Position numbers and translations under genes: made by a program. Shown piece by piece: positions 53,442 to 62,847 of a stretch of DNA of 64,000 nt; the first letter of the stretch is position 1; each line of letters begins with the position of its first letter. Origin of the DNA: Candidatus Nitrosothermus koennekei (GTDB taxonomy: Archaea; Thermoproteota; Nitrososphaeria; Nitrososphaerales; Nitrosocaldaceae); contig JACAFH010000002.1 in the NCBI GenBank assembly GCA_013538715.1, positions 62,001 to 126,000 of the forward strand, in the 5' to 3' direction. The notes beneath the pieces were generated by a model. The model was given only the letters and a program-made list of their open reading frames with translations, was not told the origin of the DNA and ran no database searches.

Positions 53442-54494
53442 ATGAAGGCAGCTAGAATAATCAAACCTAAAGAACCGTTAATAATTACAGATATACAGAA
53501 ACCAGAACCAAAGGGCATGCAGGCTTTAATTAAAGTAATTGCAAGTGGAGTATGTCATAGTGATCTTCACTTATGGGAAGGAGGATATGCTGGCGCTGCT
53601 GGATCATTCATTCGTGTTGAGGATAGAGGTGTAAAATTTCCATTAACTCCAGGGCATGAGATAGCAGGTATTGTAGAAAAGGTAGGTGAGGATGTTAATG
53701 GACTAAGAAGCGGAGATCGCGTCTTAGTATATCCATGGATTGGAGATGGATTATGTCCTGCATGTAGAGTAGGCTCAGAAAATATATGTGATAATCCTAG
53801 ATCGTTAGGAGTATATCAAAATGGAGGATATGCTGAGTATCTATTAGTACCTTCTGCAAAATATCTAGTAAAATTAGATAAGTTAAAAGAGGAAGAGGCA
53901 GCATCATTAGCATGTTCAGGTTTAACTGCATATAGTGCTGTAAAGAATGCTAATATAAAACCTTCTGAAGCTTTGGTCATAGTTGGTGCTGGTGGGCTAG
54001 GTTTAATAGGTGTTCAATTAGCAAGAAGTATAACCAATTCAAAGATCATAGTTATAGATCTTGATGATAAAAAATTAATGGAGGCAAAGAAGTTAGGTGC
54101 TGATTATATAGTTAATAGCAAGAGCGAAGATCCAGTAAAGGCGGTAAAGGAATTGACAAATGGATTAGGTGCAGATGCAGTTATAGATTTTGTAAATGCT
54201 TCTTCTACTGTTTCTAAAGATCTAGAGATGCTAAGAAAGAGAGGGAGGCTAGTGCCAGTAGGATTGTTTGGCGGTTCAATAGAACTACCACTAGTATCCA
54301 TACCATTAAGAGCTATCAAGATAATAGGTTCTTACACAGGGAGATTAGACGATCTCTTTGATCTAGTAACATTAGCAGAAAGAGGAGTTATAAAGACAAT
54401 AATCTCAAAGAGATTTCTTCTAGATGAAGTAAATAAAGCATTGGAAGAGCTTAAGGAGGGAAAGATTGTAGGAAGAGCAATAATCAATCCATAA
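53442..54494 (+). CDS. Zinc-dependent alcohol dehydrogenase (MDR family)
   Basis: The 350-residue NAD(P)-dependent enzyme has the catalytic zinc ligands C and H (GVCHSDLHLWEG and PGHEIAG), structural-zinc cysteines (CPACRVGSENIC), and the cofactor site IVGAGGLGLIGVQLA with an acidic residue after it (IVIDLDD), favouring NAD. It resembles Sulfolobus-type ADH with a long CHSDLHL...G loop. Substrate unknown; primary or secondary alcohols. Confidence 0.9.
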   Translation: MKAARIIKPKEPLIITDIQKPEPKGMQALIKVIASGVCHSDLHLWEGGYAGAAGSFIRVEDRGVKFPLTPGHEIAGIVEKVGEDVNGLRSGDRVLVYPWIGDGLCPACRVGSENICDNPRSLGVYQNGGYAEYLLVPSAKYLVKLDKLKEEEAASLACSGLTAYSAVKNANIKPSEALVIVGAGGLGLIGVQLARSITNSKIIVIDLDDKKLMEAKKLGADYIVNSKSEDPVKAVKELTNGLGADAVIDFVNASSTVSKDLEMLRKRGRLVPVGLFGGSIELPLVSIPLRAIKIIGSYTGRLDDLFDLVTLAERGVIKTIISKRFLLDEVNKALEELKEGKIVGRAIINP

Positions 54495-54519
54495 TTTTTT
54501 AAATAAAAAATTAGATATT

Positions 54520-54759
54520 TTATCCTTGTCCTTCTATTACTATCAATGTTACAGTAGATCTTACCTTTGGCATTCTTCTAATCTTCCATGTTATTATATT
54601 CTTTAATTTCTCCATACTATCGCTCTCTACTTTTGTTATTATATCATATACGCCATATGTTCCTTCAACTTCTTTAACACCTTCCATTTTACGTATCTCT
54701 CTAATTATCTCTTCCTCAGAGCCTAGATCACAGTTTATTAACACATATGCAGACGGCAT
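54520..54759 (-). CDS. Lrp/AsnC ligand-binding (RAM) domain protein, no DNA-binding part
   Basis: The 79-residue protein consists of a single RAM domain: SAYVLINCDLGSEEEIIREI, VEGTYGVYDIITKVESDS, and a C-terminal strand VRSTVTLIVIEGQ. Such stand-alone domains can bind amino acids and dimerise with full-length Lrp proteins. Located downstream of the 161-residue gene with 39 bases between. Confidence 0.88.
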   Translation of the reverse strand: MPSAYVLINCDLGSEEEIIREIRKMEGVKEVEGTYGVYDIITKVESDSMEKLKNIITWKIRRMPKVRSTVTLIVIEGQG

Positions 54760-54798
54760 TGTATAAAGTATGTATATAGTAATATTTAGATGTTGATA

Positions 54799-55275
54799 TT
54801 ATTTAAGACTTTTAGCTATAGCATCAGCAATCTCTTTTGCTGATAAACCTCTATTTATCATCTCTACTATATCATTCCTCTTACTAGCCCACTCATTTGG
54901 TTTTACACCAAGATCTGTTAGTATGCTCATAACCTCTTCATACTTTTGCATCTGTTCTGCATTTAATATAATCTCATTTGATAATATATCAGGTTTTATT
55001 ATATCAAGATAGATCTTATCACCTACCTTAATACCAGAATCTTCATATTCTTTGATAGATAATTTTAGTGTGGTAGTAAAACTACTCATCATCTGGCTAG
55101 TGATTATCTTGTTAAGATTCTTCATCAGATCATCCATAGAACCAAATCCTCCGAACATAGGTATTGTTGTTGGTTGTTTCTCTCTTACATCTTTTGGTTC
55201 TGCTAACGATACAAGTACTTGAGGACTATTGTCAGGTGCCGCATCTATCCTTATAACTATATACTCTTTTCTCAT
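54799..55275 (-). CDS. Conserved protein, possibly arcadin-1-like (tentative)
   Basis: The protein (158 residues from Met 55275, MRKEYIVIRIDAA) has a beta-rich N-terminal half and a helical end that looks UBA-like (WASKRNDIVEMINRGLSAKEIADAIAKSL). A Met at 55317 would add 14 residues. The N-terminal half resembles a family of crenarchaeal/thaumarchaeal proteins linked with crenactin (arcadin-1), but I cannot verify this. No other cytoskeletal gene is next to it. Confidence 0.55.
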   Translation of the reverse strand: MRKEYIVIRIDAAPDNSPQVLVSLAEPKDVREKQPTTIPMFGGFGSMDDLMKNLNKIITSQMMSSFTTTLKLSIKEYEDSGIKVGDKIYLDIIKPDILSNEIILNAEQMQKYEEVMSILTDLGVKPNEWASKRNDIVEMINRGLSAKEIADAIAKSLK

Positions 55276-55318
55276 ACTATATATCTTATAATGCTTATCT
55301 ATTATATTTTTTCTCATA

Positions 55319-55417
55319 CTATTTATTTACTGCCCATTTAACCCCTCTTCCTGGTTGCTGTCTTTTCTCATAAGGTTGGTTTAAATATTCTTGATAAAAG
55401 AGCACGAAAAGCAGCAA
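55319..55417 (-). CDS. Possible 32-residue protein
   Basis: An open frame from TTG 55415-55417 to TAG 55319-55321 reads LLLLFVLFYQEYLNQPYEKR then QQPGRGVKWAVNK. The basic, glycine-rich C-terminal end looks like a real protein tail, but no family is known. A TATA-like element (AAATTTAAGG) lies about 40 bases before it. Low confidence; may be a remnant. Confidence 0.3.
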   Translation of the reverse strand: MLLFVLFYQEYLNQPYEKRQQPGRGVKWAVNK

Positions 55418-55479
55418 TAGTCATCATTATATTTAGAACATTAATAAGAAATACCCCTTAAATTTTACATTCTCTAACT

Positions 55480-56271
55480 ATCCCCGTTTTAACCAAATAT
55501 AGTAATATATAGACCGTTGAATACTAATGATATATAATATAGGAAACTTACCTTAGAGTTGTATTTATTAATCTCTTCCAAAATCCAGTATAAAGCATAT
55601 GTTATCCATTGCATAATCACTATCAAAGGTGCTACTAGCATTAGTATTATACCTATAACCAATCTTTATTCCAATTCGCTTTATAAATGGTTTTCATAAT
55701 AAGAATATGTATTGTCATAAACTTTGTAACATCATCTATACCATCTAGTTCTCTCTTATCCATGCTCGAATGTAATTAATGCCTCCTAATATACACCATT
55801 TGTAACAGCGATCTTCGATTCTATGATAGTTATCTAAGCATTCTATGTAAGATTTATAGAATCCCATTTACCAACATCATTCAATTTAAAATAATTTCCA
55901 GTTCATCCTAGGTGAGAATAGACCCAGTTTATATCTATCATTAACCCATATTCTAAACCATGCAAAATTCATACTAAATATTGAGTCAGGATCATCTCTG
56001 TTACTAGTGCGCAATATAGATTGTACTACACCATAATTATAATTAGTTAGAGCTGATACGGTTTTAGGCATATATCCTTTCTGGTATATTCCCTGTATCT
56101 ACTATAGTTACTATCTCTCCTTTTTAAATGTGCATTGATTATATCGTACATAAAATTTCCTAATATGTTCCTAAACTCTTTATTAATAGTCTCAGATAAC
56201 AATATAGTATATCCATAATATTATTATTTAACAACCTCTTACATATAATATTAAAGATACGAATCTGTCTT
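55480..56271 (-). pseudogene. Decayed gene with frame changes and internal stops
   Basis: Minus-strand coding-like stretches run in order through different frames. Near 56190-56090 one reads FRNILGNFMYDIINAHLK then, after a shift, KGEIVTIVDTGNIPERIYA. The next is the 61-codon open frame at 55886-56071 (KTVSALTNYNYGVVQSIL...). After it come YFKLNDVGKWDSINLT, VTNGVY and EALITFEHG separated by stops, and last hydrophobic RLVIGIILMLVAPLIVIMQW and LEEINKYNSKVSFLYYIS. The gene probably encoded a membrane protein. A short N-terminal segment at 55886-56071 could be mistaken for an intact gene. Confidence 0.5.
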
Positions 56272-56284
56272 AAGCAATAATTGT

Positions 56285-58582
56285 TTATATTATATTGTGC
56301 ATTATTCTCAAATCATCTTTAAATATATTTAATCTATCTGGTATCTCTATATTTATAGGATCTTTTAACGATTTACCTTCTTTCTTTTTTATATTCCATA
56401 TAGACGAATTAAATTCTATAATATCCTTTGTATATACACTATACTTCTTATCCCATTCTACTTTAGGAAACCTTTCAGTGTGTATACTCTTCTTGTATAA
56501 TTCTCTCCAAATTGCATCTGTAATAAATGGTATTATTGGAGCAGCAAGTAAGAGTATTGTTGATAAACATTTATGAAGTGTATAATGTGCACTCTCTTTT
56601 CCATCTATCAATCCATACGCTCTTGCTTTAACCATCTCTATATAATGAGGAGCAAATAGATTCCATGTAAATTCTCTTATAGCGTTTGATACTATAAAGA
56701 AATTAAAATCATTATAGCCCTCAATACACTTCTCTATAAATATTGATAGCTCTGATAGTATCCACCTATCCGTCTCCCTTAAAGGGTAATTACAATCCAT
56801 ACTAAATGATGATACGAATCGAGCGATATTCCATAACTTACTCATGAATTTTTGAGTTCCTGCGATCTTCTGCTCTGAACATCTAAAATCATATCCTAGA
56901 TTAACTTCACTTGCACTCCAAAATCTAAATGTATCAGCACCATATTTCTCTATTATAGGATATGGGTCTATTACATTACCCTTACTCTTACTCATTCTTT
57001 CTCCTTTCTCATCTAAACCATAACCCATTATCCATGCATGTTTAAATGGAACCATCTCTGTTAGTTGGTAACATCTTAATATTGTATAGTGAAGCCATGT
57101 TCTAACAATATCTTTTGCTTGAGGTCTTAATGTATTTGGATAAACACTCTTAAAGAAATTCTCATCCTTCTTGTATCTGCTTATAAATAATGGAGATATA
57201 CTAGAATCCATCCATGTATCAAACGTTCTAGTATCTCCTACAAATTTATTATTTGAACAATATGTACATTTATCAAATGGTGGATCCTCTTTCCATGGTT
57301 TGTAATATTTACTTGGTTTAGGTAAATTAGGCTTATTACAATTTGTACAATACCATACTGGGATCTCAGTAGCATAGTATCTTCTTCTAGAGATAGGCCA
57401 ATCTATGATTACAGATTCTAACCAATTGAGAAGTATATATCTATGCATCTCAGGATGGAAATTTAATTGTAAAGCAAACTCCCTTAATTTATCTATAAAA
57501 TCTAACTGTTTAAGATAATACTCTTTCATCGGTATTATTTCTATAGGATTCTTACTTCTCTCGCATATTGGAGTTCTATGCATTATAACCTCTTCTTTAA
57601 CTATTAAACCATCATTCTTTAGATCTTCTATTATTCTTCTTCTTGCTTCTTCTATGCTTAATCCTTTATACTTTCCAGCATTATCGCTCATCTTACCATC
57701 TTCGTTTATTGCTACTATCTCTTCCAATCCTAACTCTCTAAATAATTGAACATCAGTTTGATCACCATAACTACATATCATAACCATTCCAGAACCAAAG
57801 TTTGGGTCTGCAGCCTTATGAGGAATTATAGGGACATCCCTCCCATATATAGGAACTTTGACACTTTTTCCATGGAGATCTTTATACCTTTCATCGTGAG
57901 GATTAACTATAACTGCTCTACACGAGCATAGTAATTCTGGTCGAGTAGTTGCTATTATTGCATTATTATCATTATCTAATCTAAATTTTATGTATACTAA
58001 TCTGGATTCTTTATCTTCATAAAAGACTTCGGCATCTGCTATTGTAGTACCACATACTGGACAATAGTTGTTAGGTCTATTTGATTCATAAACCAAACCC
58101 TTCTCCCAGAGCTCTATAAATGTTTGCTGCGTCAACGCTCTATATTCATCAGAATCTGTTCTGTAATAATTGTCAAAATCTGCACTTAAACCCATTCTCT
58201 TCATTATAGATATCATCTCTTCTTCTAATTCATCAAGTGCTTTTTTGCATAAACTAATAAATTCTTCTCTACCAATCTCTTTCATCTTAACCTTATACTT
58301 CTTCTCAGTATAGATCTCAACTGGTAAACCATTTCTATCAATTCCTATAGGGAATAATACGTTATAACCTTGCATTCTTGCGGTTCTAGCAATCATATCT
58401 ATCTGAGAATAATGAGCAGCAGCTCCTATATGCCACGGTCTACCAGATGGATATGGAGGAGGAGTATCTATAACAAATGTATTTGGACCAGTATTAAATT
58501 TGTATAATCCTTCTTCTCTCCATATCTTTAAAAGTGTATTCTCTATTGAAGGGTTCCAATGTTTCTCTTTGATAATCTCCAT
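56285..58582 (-). CDS. valS: Valyl-tRNA synthetase
   Basis: The 765-residue class I synthetase shows the HIGH-like motif PWHIGAA after TPPPYPSGR, the KMSKS motif as ERMSKSKGN, FRFWSASEVNLGYD and a zinc-type CPVC...CTNC arrangement. The N terminus lacks long extensions. The spacing with NGLPVEIYTEKKY fits the crenarchaeal/thaumarchaeal ValRS subgroup. It charges tRNA-Val. Separated by 32 bases from the queC gene upstream on the same strand. Confidence 0.9.
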   Translation of the reverse strand: MEIIKEKHWNPSIENTLLKIWREEGLYKFNTGPNTFVIDTPPPYPSGRPWHIGAAAHYSQIDMIARTARMQGYNVLFPIGIDRNGLPVEIYTEKKYKVKMKEIGREEFISLCKKALDELEEEMISIMKRMGLSADFDNYYRTDSDEYRALTQQTFIELWEKGLVYESNRPNNYCPVCGTTIADAEVFYEDKESRLVYIKFRLDNDNNAIIATTRPELLCSCRAVIVNPHDERYKDLHGKSVKVPIYGRDVPIIPHKAADPNFGSGMVMICSYGDQTDVQLFRELGLEEIVAINEDGKMSDNAGKYKGLSIEEARRRIIEDLKNDGLIVKEEVIMHRTPICERSKNPIEIIPMKEYYLKQLDFIDKLREFALQLNFHPEMHRYILLNWLESVIIDWPISRRRYYATEIPVWYCTNCNKPNLPKPSKYYKPWKEDPPFDKCTYCSNNKFVGDTRTFDTWMDSSISPLFISRYKKDENFFKSVYPNTLRPQAKDIVRTWLHYTILRCYQLTEMVPFKHAWIMGYGLDEKGERMSKSKGNVIDPYPIIEKYGADTFRFWSASEVNLGYDFRCSEQKIAGTQKFMSKLWNIARFVSSFSMDCNYPLRETDRWILSELSIFIEKCIEGYNDFNFFIVSNAIREFTWNLFAPHYIEMVKARAYGLIDGKESAHYTLHKCLSTILLLAAPIIPFITDAIWRELYKKSIHTERFPKVEWDKKYSVYTKDIIEFNSSIWNIKKKEGKSLKDPINIEIPDRLNIFKDDLRIMHNII

Positions 58583-58614
58583 AGGATGTATGTTAATACC
58601 ATTTATATTATAAT

Positions 58615-59244
58615 CTAACGCTCGTATGTTGTTTTATCTTTAATATATAATCGATTAAATGCATCTCTTCTAGATTTACATCCATAACATATACCACAAT
58701 GTATCTTACCATTCATATGACAACTCCATGTAAGTTCTAGAGGAAGACCTAATTCTCTAGCAAGTTTTATGACGTCTATCTTTGTAAGGTTTACTAAGGG
58801 TGTTACTATTTCATATTCATTATATAGCATAGAACCCTTCTTTAGTAACATATTTAATAATTTTATATACTCTTTTGTAGCATCAGTATAAAATTCTGTA
58901 TCTTCACTATTATGTCCGCCAACTATCAATCTAATCCTCATATATTCAGCATAATGTGCAGCAATAGCATAAAATAGTAGGTTCTTTGAAGCTATATAAA
59001 ATGGCCATCTAACATCTCCCTCAAACTTATTATAGAAATGGAATGCTTCTTTTATGAATTTTGCATCTATCTCTAAGAGTTCAAGATTGGCATATCGAAT
59101 TATCTTTCTAGCACTATCTATCTCTCCTTCTGGTCTAGAATTGTAATTAATAGTTAGTGCAAGAGTTTTATATCTACTCTTACTCCAATATAAAGCAGTA
59201 CTCGAATCTATACCTCCAGAGAATAATACTAGTGCTTCATACAT
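58615..59244 (-). CDS. queC: 7-cyano-7-deazaguanine synthase QueC
   Basis: The 209-residue PP-loop ATPase makes preQ0 from 7-carboxy-7-deazaguanine. The PP-loop is SGGIDS (9-14). The C-terminal zinc site has C175, C183, C186 and C189 (WSCHMNG then HCGICYGC), as in the family. In archaea preQ0 goes into archaeosine at position 15 of tRNA. Its start overlaps the stop of the QueD-like gene by eight bases. QueE is not in the window. Confidence 0.93.
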   Translation of the reverse strand: MYEALVLFSGGIDSSTALYWSKSRYKTLALTINYNSRPEGEIDSARKIIRYANLELLEIDAKFIKEAFHFYNKFEGDVRWPFYIASKNLLFYAIAAHYAEYMRIRLIVGGHNSEDTEFYTDATKEYIKLLNMLLKKGSMLYNEYEIVTPLVNLTKIDVIKLARELGLPLELTWSCHMNGKIHCGICYGCKSRRDAFNRLYIKDKTTYER

Positions 59245-60025
59245 CTTTAAGTGAAATTAGATGTGCGCCTTTACTAACACCTTCGTATATGTAAACTCCT
59301 AGAGCTTCTACATTATTAGGCATTTTCGGCATTAGTAAACATATTATCTCATTAGCAAGATTTTCTACAGTTGCTTCTCCATTAAGTATGTATGATGTAT
59401 GCTTTGGTAATGTTATATCAAATCTACCATTTGGTCCATCAAATGCTACTCTATAGTATGAATCGTCTTCTTTTATTATATATCTTCTATTTATGAAGAA
59501 TTTATGATCAAAATTTCTAATTACATCTTTAACAAGTCTCTTTGCTTCTCCAAAATCTATAACCATGTTATCTCTCATATTCCCAATTATTTCAACCATT
59601 AAGCTTGCTGTATGTCCATGTAAGACTGAGCATTTCTCTACTAAAGGAAGAATATGTGCGTAATCAAATGAGAGAGAAGGATCTTCTATAAAGATTGAGC
59701 CATATTCATTACTCTCACCGAAAACAGATAATGAACCTATCTCTTCTTCTTTTGCTATGTTAATAGCATTACCTATACCAAATATCTTAACAAAAGGCTT
59801 TAGTGTATTATATTTGATCAGATCTTCATGATTATCTATAATCTCTATGAAACCCTTATCAGTCTTAAAATCTATTTTGTATGTCATGCCATTAAAATCT
59901 ATAGATGTATCATATTCATAATCTATTGATAAATATTGTAATAATTTTGCTATAGAAAGTTCTGTTTTACTCCTTAATAGATTATTTTTGCCATCTCTAT
60001 ATCTAAACTCTTTATTCCTTATCAT
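59237..60025 (-). CDS. queD: QueD/6-pyruvoyl-tetrahydropterin synthase with extra N-terminal domain
   Basis: Residues about 110-262 are the QueD/PTPS fold: zinc ligands H124 (DYAHIL), H136 and H138 (LHGHTA), catalytic C132 (EKCSVLHGH), D173-H174 (NFDHKFF) and E248 (YIYEGVSKG). Residues 1-105 are an added domain: SKTELSIAKLLQYLSIDYEYD, then YKIDFKT and FIEIID, with E22, D52 and E61 in an order reminiscent of PD-(D/E)xK nuclease-like folds, but the closing Lys is missing. QueD makes 6-carboxy-tetrahydropterin from GTP-derived precursor on the way to preQ0. The fusion is unusual; the role of the N domain is unknown. Confidence 0.8.
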   Translation of the reverse strand: MIRNKEFRYRDGKNNLLRSKTELSIAKLLQYLSIDYEYDTSIDFNGMTYKIDFKTDKGFIEIIDNHEDLIKYNTLKPFVKIFGIGNAINIAKEEEIGSLSVFGESNEYGSIFIEDPSLSFDYAHILPLVEKCSVLHGHTASLMVEIIGNMRDNMVIDFGEAKRLVKDVIRNFDHKFFINRRYIIKEDDSYYRVAFDGPNGRFDITLPKHTSYILNGEATVENLANEIICLLMPKMPNNVEALGVYIYEGVSKGAHLISLKDV

Positions 60026-60042
60026 ACATTACCTATCCTCCT

Positions 60043-61158
60043 CTAACTTATATATCTCTTAACTATCTTATAGATACCACTACTAAATTGCACAGCTTTC
60101 TTCTCTCTAATCAGCTCTTCTATTCCTAATTGTTTTGCAACATCTCTTAATATGACCTTTCTTAATCTGCCTCTAATCTTTAAATCAGCATCTAGAGATA
60201 AAACATATCTAACTAATTCTAACGATGTATAAGGAAGCAACAGCTCAACATATTGTGATGTAACCAATTCATCTCTAATAAAATTAATCTTCCATGCATT
60301 CATAACTTCATCATAAAGGACTCTATTCAAATACTTCTTATCTATTGATGTATACCTTGCATAACCTCCAAACAATTCATCTGCTAGCTGACCAAGAACT
60401 ATGCTAGTATATTGATGCTGATATGCATATCTTGCTAATATATCAAATGTTACTCCTATACTAAGATTCATAGGATCATGAAACGGTATTATGTCTTTAA
60501 CTCTTATTAACGAACGCTTAATATCCTCCTCATCAACAAGTATAATATCTAGATCGAAATAATTAGAGACATTTTTAGCATGATGATAATCGTACGAATC
60601 TTTAGTACATACTATTGCTTGAGCGGCATCTGCTATCTTTGCTAAGATTATGCTATCAAGCCCAGATAAACCTATTAGGCATCTTCCTTCTCTAGTTCTT
60701 TTCTTAATAGATGTAGTAAGTAATTCTATAATATTCTCTACTGGACTACCTTCATATTTGTTTGATAATGGTTCAATCTTCTCTTTTGTTAATACTTTAT
60801 CATATCTATAAATTGTACCAGGCTCTACAGCTATAGCATTATCTAATACTCTAGCATCACTTGCTATCTTCAAACCTTTACTGGCTGAATAATACAATGG
60901 TTTTGTTCCTAATTGATCTCTCCCAAATATAATTTCATCATCAAATTTAATAAATGCAAAACTACCATCATATCTCATAAAATCATATGGATCTTCACTA
61001 TTGCCATATATCATTCCATGTATGAAGATTTCATATCGCTCATCCAGTTTAAAGAGATATAATATGTTATTATCAAAAGTATGTATGCTGATATCTCCTC
61101 TCCTAAACTTCATAGCGTCAATAGAATCTACGTTTAATGCTAATCCGTTTACACGCAT
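60043..61158 (-). CDS. Asparagine-synthase-like protein with degraded amidotransferase site
   Basis: The 371-residue protein resembles AsnB: an N-terminal glutamine amidotransferase-like domain (YDGSFAF at 63-69, GRDQLGTKPLYY at 79-90) and a C-terminal AMP-forming PP-loop domain (LSGLDS at 164-169, GQLADELFGGYARY later). It is shorter than AsnB (about 500-600). The Cys nucleophile that must follow the initial Met is absent (MRVNG), and the PP-loop SGGxDS is altered to LSGxDS. Being 17 bases upstream of the QueD/QueC genes, it may serve archaeosine formation; this is speculation. Confidence 0.75.
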   Translation of the reverse strand: MRVNGLALNVDSIDAMKFRRGDISIHTFDNNILYLFKLDERYEIFIHGMIYGNSEDPYDFMRYDGSFAFIKFDDEIIFGRDQLGTKPLYYSASKGLKIASDARVLDNAIAVEPGTIYRYDKVLTKEKIEPLSNKYEGSPVENIIELLTTSIKKRTREGRCLIGLSGLDSIILAKIADAAQAIVCTKDSYDYHHAKNVSNYFDLDIILVDEEDIKRSLIRVKDIIPFHDPMNLSIGVTFDILARYAYQHQYTSIVLGQLADELFGGYARYTSIDKKYLNRVLYDEVMNAWKINFIRDELVTSQYVELLLPYTSLELVRYVLSLDADLKIRGRLRKVILRDVAKQLGIEELIREKKAVQFSSGIYKIVKRYIS

Positions 61159-61162
61159 ATAT

Positions 61163-61870
61163 TTATGTCAATTTCTCTACTTTATTGAACCTTTTATATA
61201 AAGCGCCAAATATAACCCCTAAAGATAACCATGTAATGAGAGATGCAATAATACTAACTATTCTAAACCAATTAACAACATCCATTGTAATGGTTACTTC
61301 ATCAGGATTGTTTGGTAATATAAGATATGCTGCTGTTATTATACCTATATATATGAATGGAATAACATGTTTTATCTTCTTGAATCTTGCTAAATAAGCA
61401 AGGAATAATGCTACGCTCATAGATATACCTAATATTGTAAGATATAATGCTTGTCTATAGTATATAGTAGTTGGATCTCCTACCGCTGGAGGATTTGCCG
61501 GATATTTAAGTGAAGGTACTAAGAATATTACTATCCATAATATACTTGATATTATTAATCCTCTCTTCACCTCTGAGCCATTAATAGAATTTCTAACATA
61601 TGAGTATACTATTGCAAATATGCTAGTATATGCAATAGTCAATACAATAGCAGCAAATACACTTCCTTCCTTCTGCCATAGTCTATATGTAGTTATCTCA
61701 TTCATATCTATACTCTCTCCTTCAGTTTCTAGCCTTTCAATCTCAAATTCTATTGCTTTATCAATATATGGTTCTATCATTAGAAAATTTAATAAAGAAT
61801 AGATTAAACCACTTATAATTCCAGTTATTAATGTTATCAAAATAAAAATTTTAGTATTCATATGAATCAT
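61163..61870 (-). CDS. cbtA: Cobalt transporter subunit CbtA
   Basis: The 235-residue membrane protein has about six spans and the CbtA pattern: EPYIDKAIEFEIER after the first helix, LWQKEGSVFAAIVLT, and PAVGDPTTIYYRQALYLT. CbtA/CbtB are predicted cobalt importers found near cobalamin genes. A second Met (residue 4) could also be the start. It begins directly after the cbtB stop. Confidence 0.9.
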   Translation of the reverse strand: MIHMNTKIFILITLITGIISGLIYSLLNFLMIEPYIDKAIEFEIERLETEGESIDMNEITTYRLWQKEGSVFAAIVLTIAYTSIFAIVYSYVRNSINGSEVKRGLIISSILWIVIFLVPSLKYPANPPAVGDPTTIYYRQALYLTILGISMSVALFLAYLARFKKIKHVIPFIYIGIITAAYLILPNNPDEVTITMDVVNWFRIVSIIASLITWLSLGVIFGALYKRFNKVEKLT

Positions 61871-62077
61871 CTAATGACATGGGAAACCTGCTGCATGTCT
61901 CATGTCATGAAATAGTTCGTGTATGTACAATTCATCAAACGCTTTAGAACCTTGGACTATACTAAATAGATGTCCTTGATCATAGCCTGCCATGAATAAT
62001 ATGAATATAGCTAGCGTTGCTAATATAATTACTCCTGTCTTAGAAAGTTTGAATTCGTTTATAGCTATACTTTTCAT
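61871..62077 (-). CDS. cbtB: Cobalt transporter subunit CbtB
   Basis: The 68-residue protein has one transmembrane helix (about 15-32) and the metal-binding tail HELFHDMRHAAGFPCH that is diagnostic for CbtB. It forms a CbtBA pair. Nitrososphaerota make cobalamin, so cobalt import fits. Promoter: a TACTTAAATAC TATA-like element in the divergent region before it (62095-62110). Confidence 0.92.
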   Translation of the reverse strand: MKSIAINEFKLSKTGVIILATLAIFILFMAGYDQGHLFSIVQGSKAFDELYIHELFHDMRHAAGFPCH

Positions 62078-62158
62078 ATACTCTCTTCTAACGAGAAGTA
62101 TTTAAGTATTTGGATGGTTTATCCAAGATTTATAAATATTATATTACTATCAACAACC

Positions 62159-62779
62159 ATGCTAGATATTTTAGATAAGATTACATATAGATATGCTCCA
62201 AGTAGAGCTATCTCTTTTGAGACAGTACATGTATTCAAAGCATTACAACTTATCTCCAAGAGATCAAGTAGATCCAAACTTATTAAAGAATTAGAATTAG
62301 GAGAGGGAAGTATAAAGACACTAATAAAACATCTAAAGATGTATAATCTCATTTATACTAATAAGTGTGGTACATATCTAACTGAAGAGGGGAGGGGATT
62401 ATACAATAAATTATTCTCTTTTATAAGCGAGTGTGAATTACCATCCTCATCCATAGCCATTGGAAGATTTAACTATGCTATACTACTAAGAGGTTTTGCT
62501 TATGTAATAAGATCTGGTATAGAGCAGAGAGATGCTGCTATTAAAGTGGGCGCTTTAGGAGCGACAACCTTAACATATAATCAAGGATTTATGATGCAAG
62601 GAAATATCATAGAATCTTTAGAGAATGAACCTTATGAAATATTGATGAAATTAGAACCAAAAGATGGAGATGCAATAATAATAGGCTCTGCTAATGATAG
62701 GTTAAAGGCTGAGTTAGGTGCAAAAAATGCAGTAATAGCAACTCTTAGGATGGCAGGAACAAGTTGTAAAATACGTTGA
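62159..62779 (+). CDS. Winged-helix regulator-like protein with C-terminal DUF4443-type domain
   Basis: The 206-residue protein from Met 62159 (MLDILDKITYRYAPSR) has an N-terminal winged helix (about 25-85, with LIKELELGEGSIKTLIKHLK) and a C-terminal domain (about 100-206: SIAIGRFNYAILLRG and EQRDAAIKVGALGATTL). It resembles the archaeal DUF4443 family. An ATTTATAAATATT TATA-like element lies 20-30 bases before 62159, supporting this start over 62114. Target genes unknown; it is divergent from cbtBA. Confidence 0.75.
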   Translation: MLDILDKITYRYAPSRAISFETVHVFKALQLISKRSSRSKLIKELELGEGSIKTLIKHLKMYNLIYTNKCGTYLTEEGRGLYNKLFSFISECELPSSSIAIGRFNYAILLRGFAYVIRSGIEQRDAAIKVGALGATTLTYNQGFMMQGNIIESLENEPYEILMKLEPKDGDAIIIGSANDRLKAELGAKNAVIATLRMAGTSCKIR

Positions 62780-62847
62780 ATATATGTCACATTAAATGTT
62801 ATGGTAGATATGACTAATAATAGAATGACTTTTATAATAGTGTTTGA

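Noticed and set aside
55886-56071. Intact 61-residue protein
   Set aside because: Coding-like sequence continues on both sides in other frames, so this is a fragment of a decayed gene.
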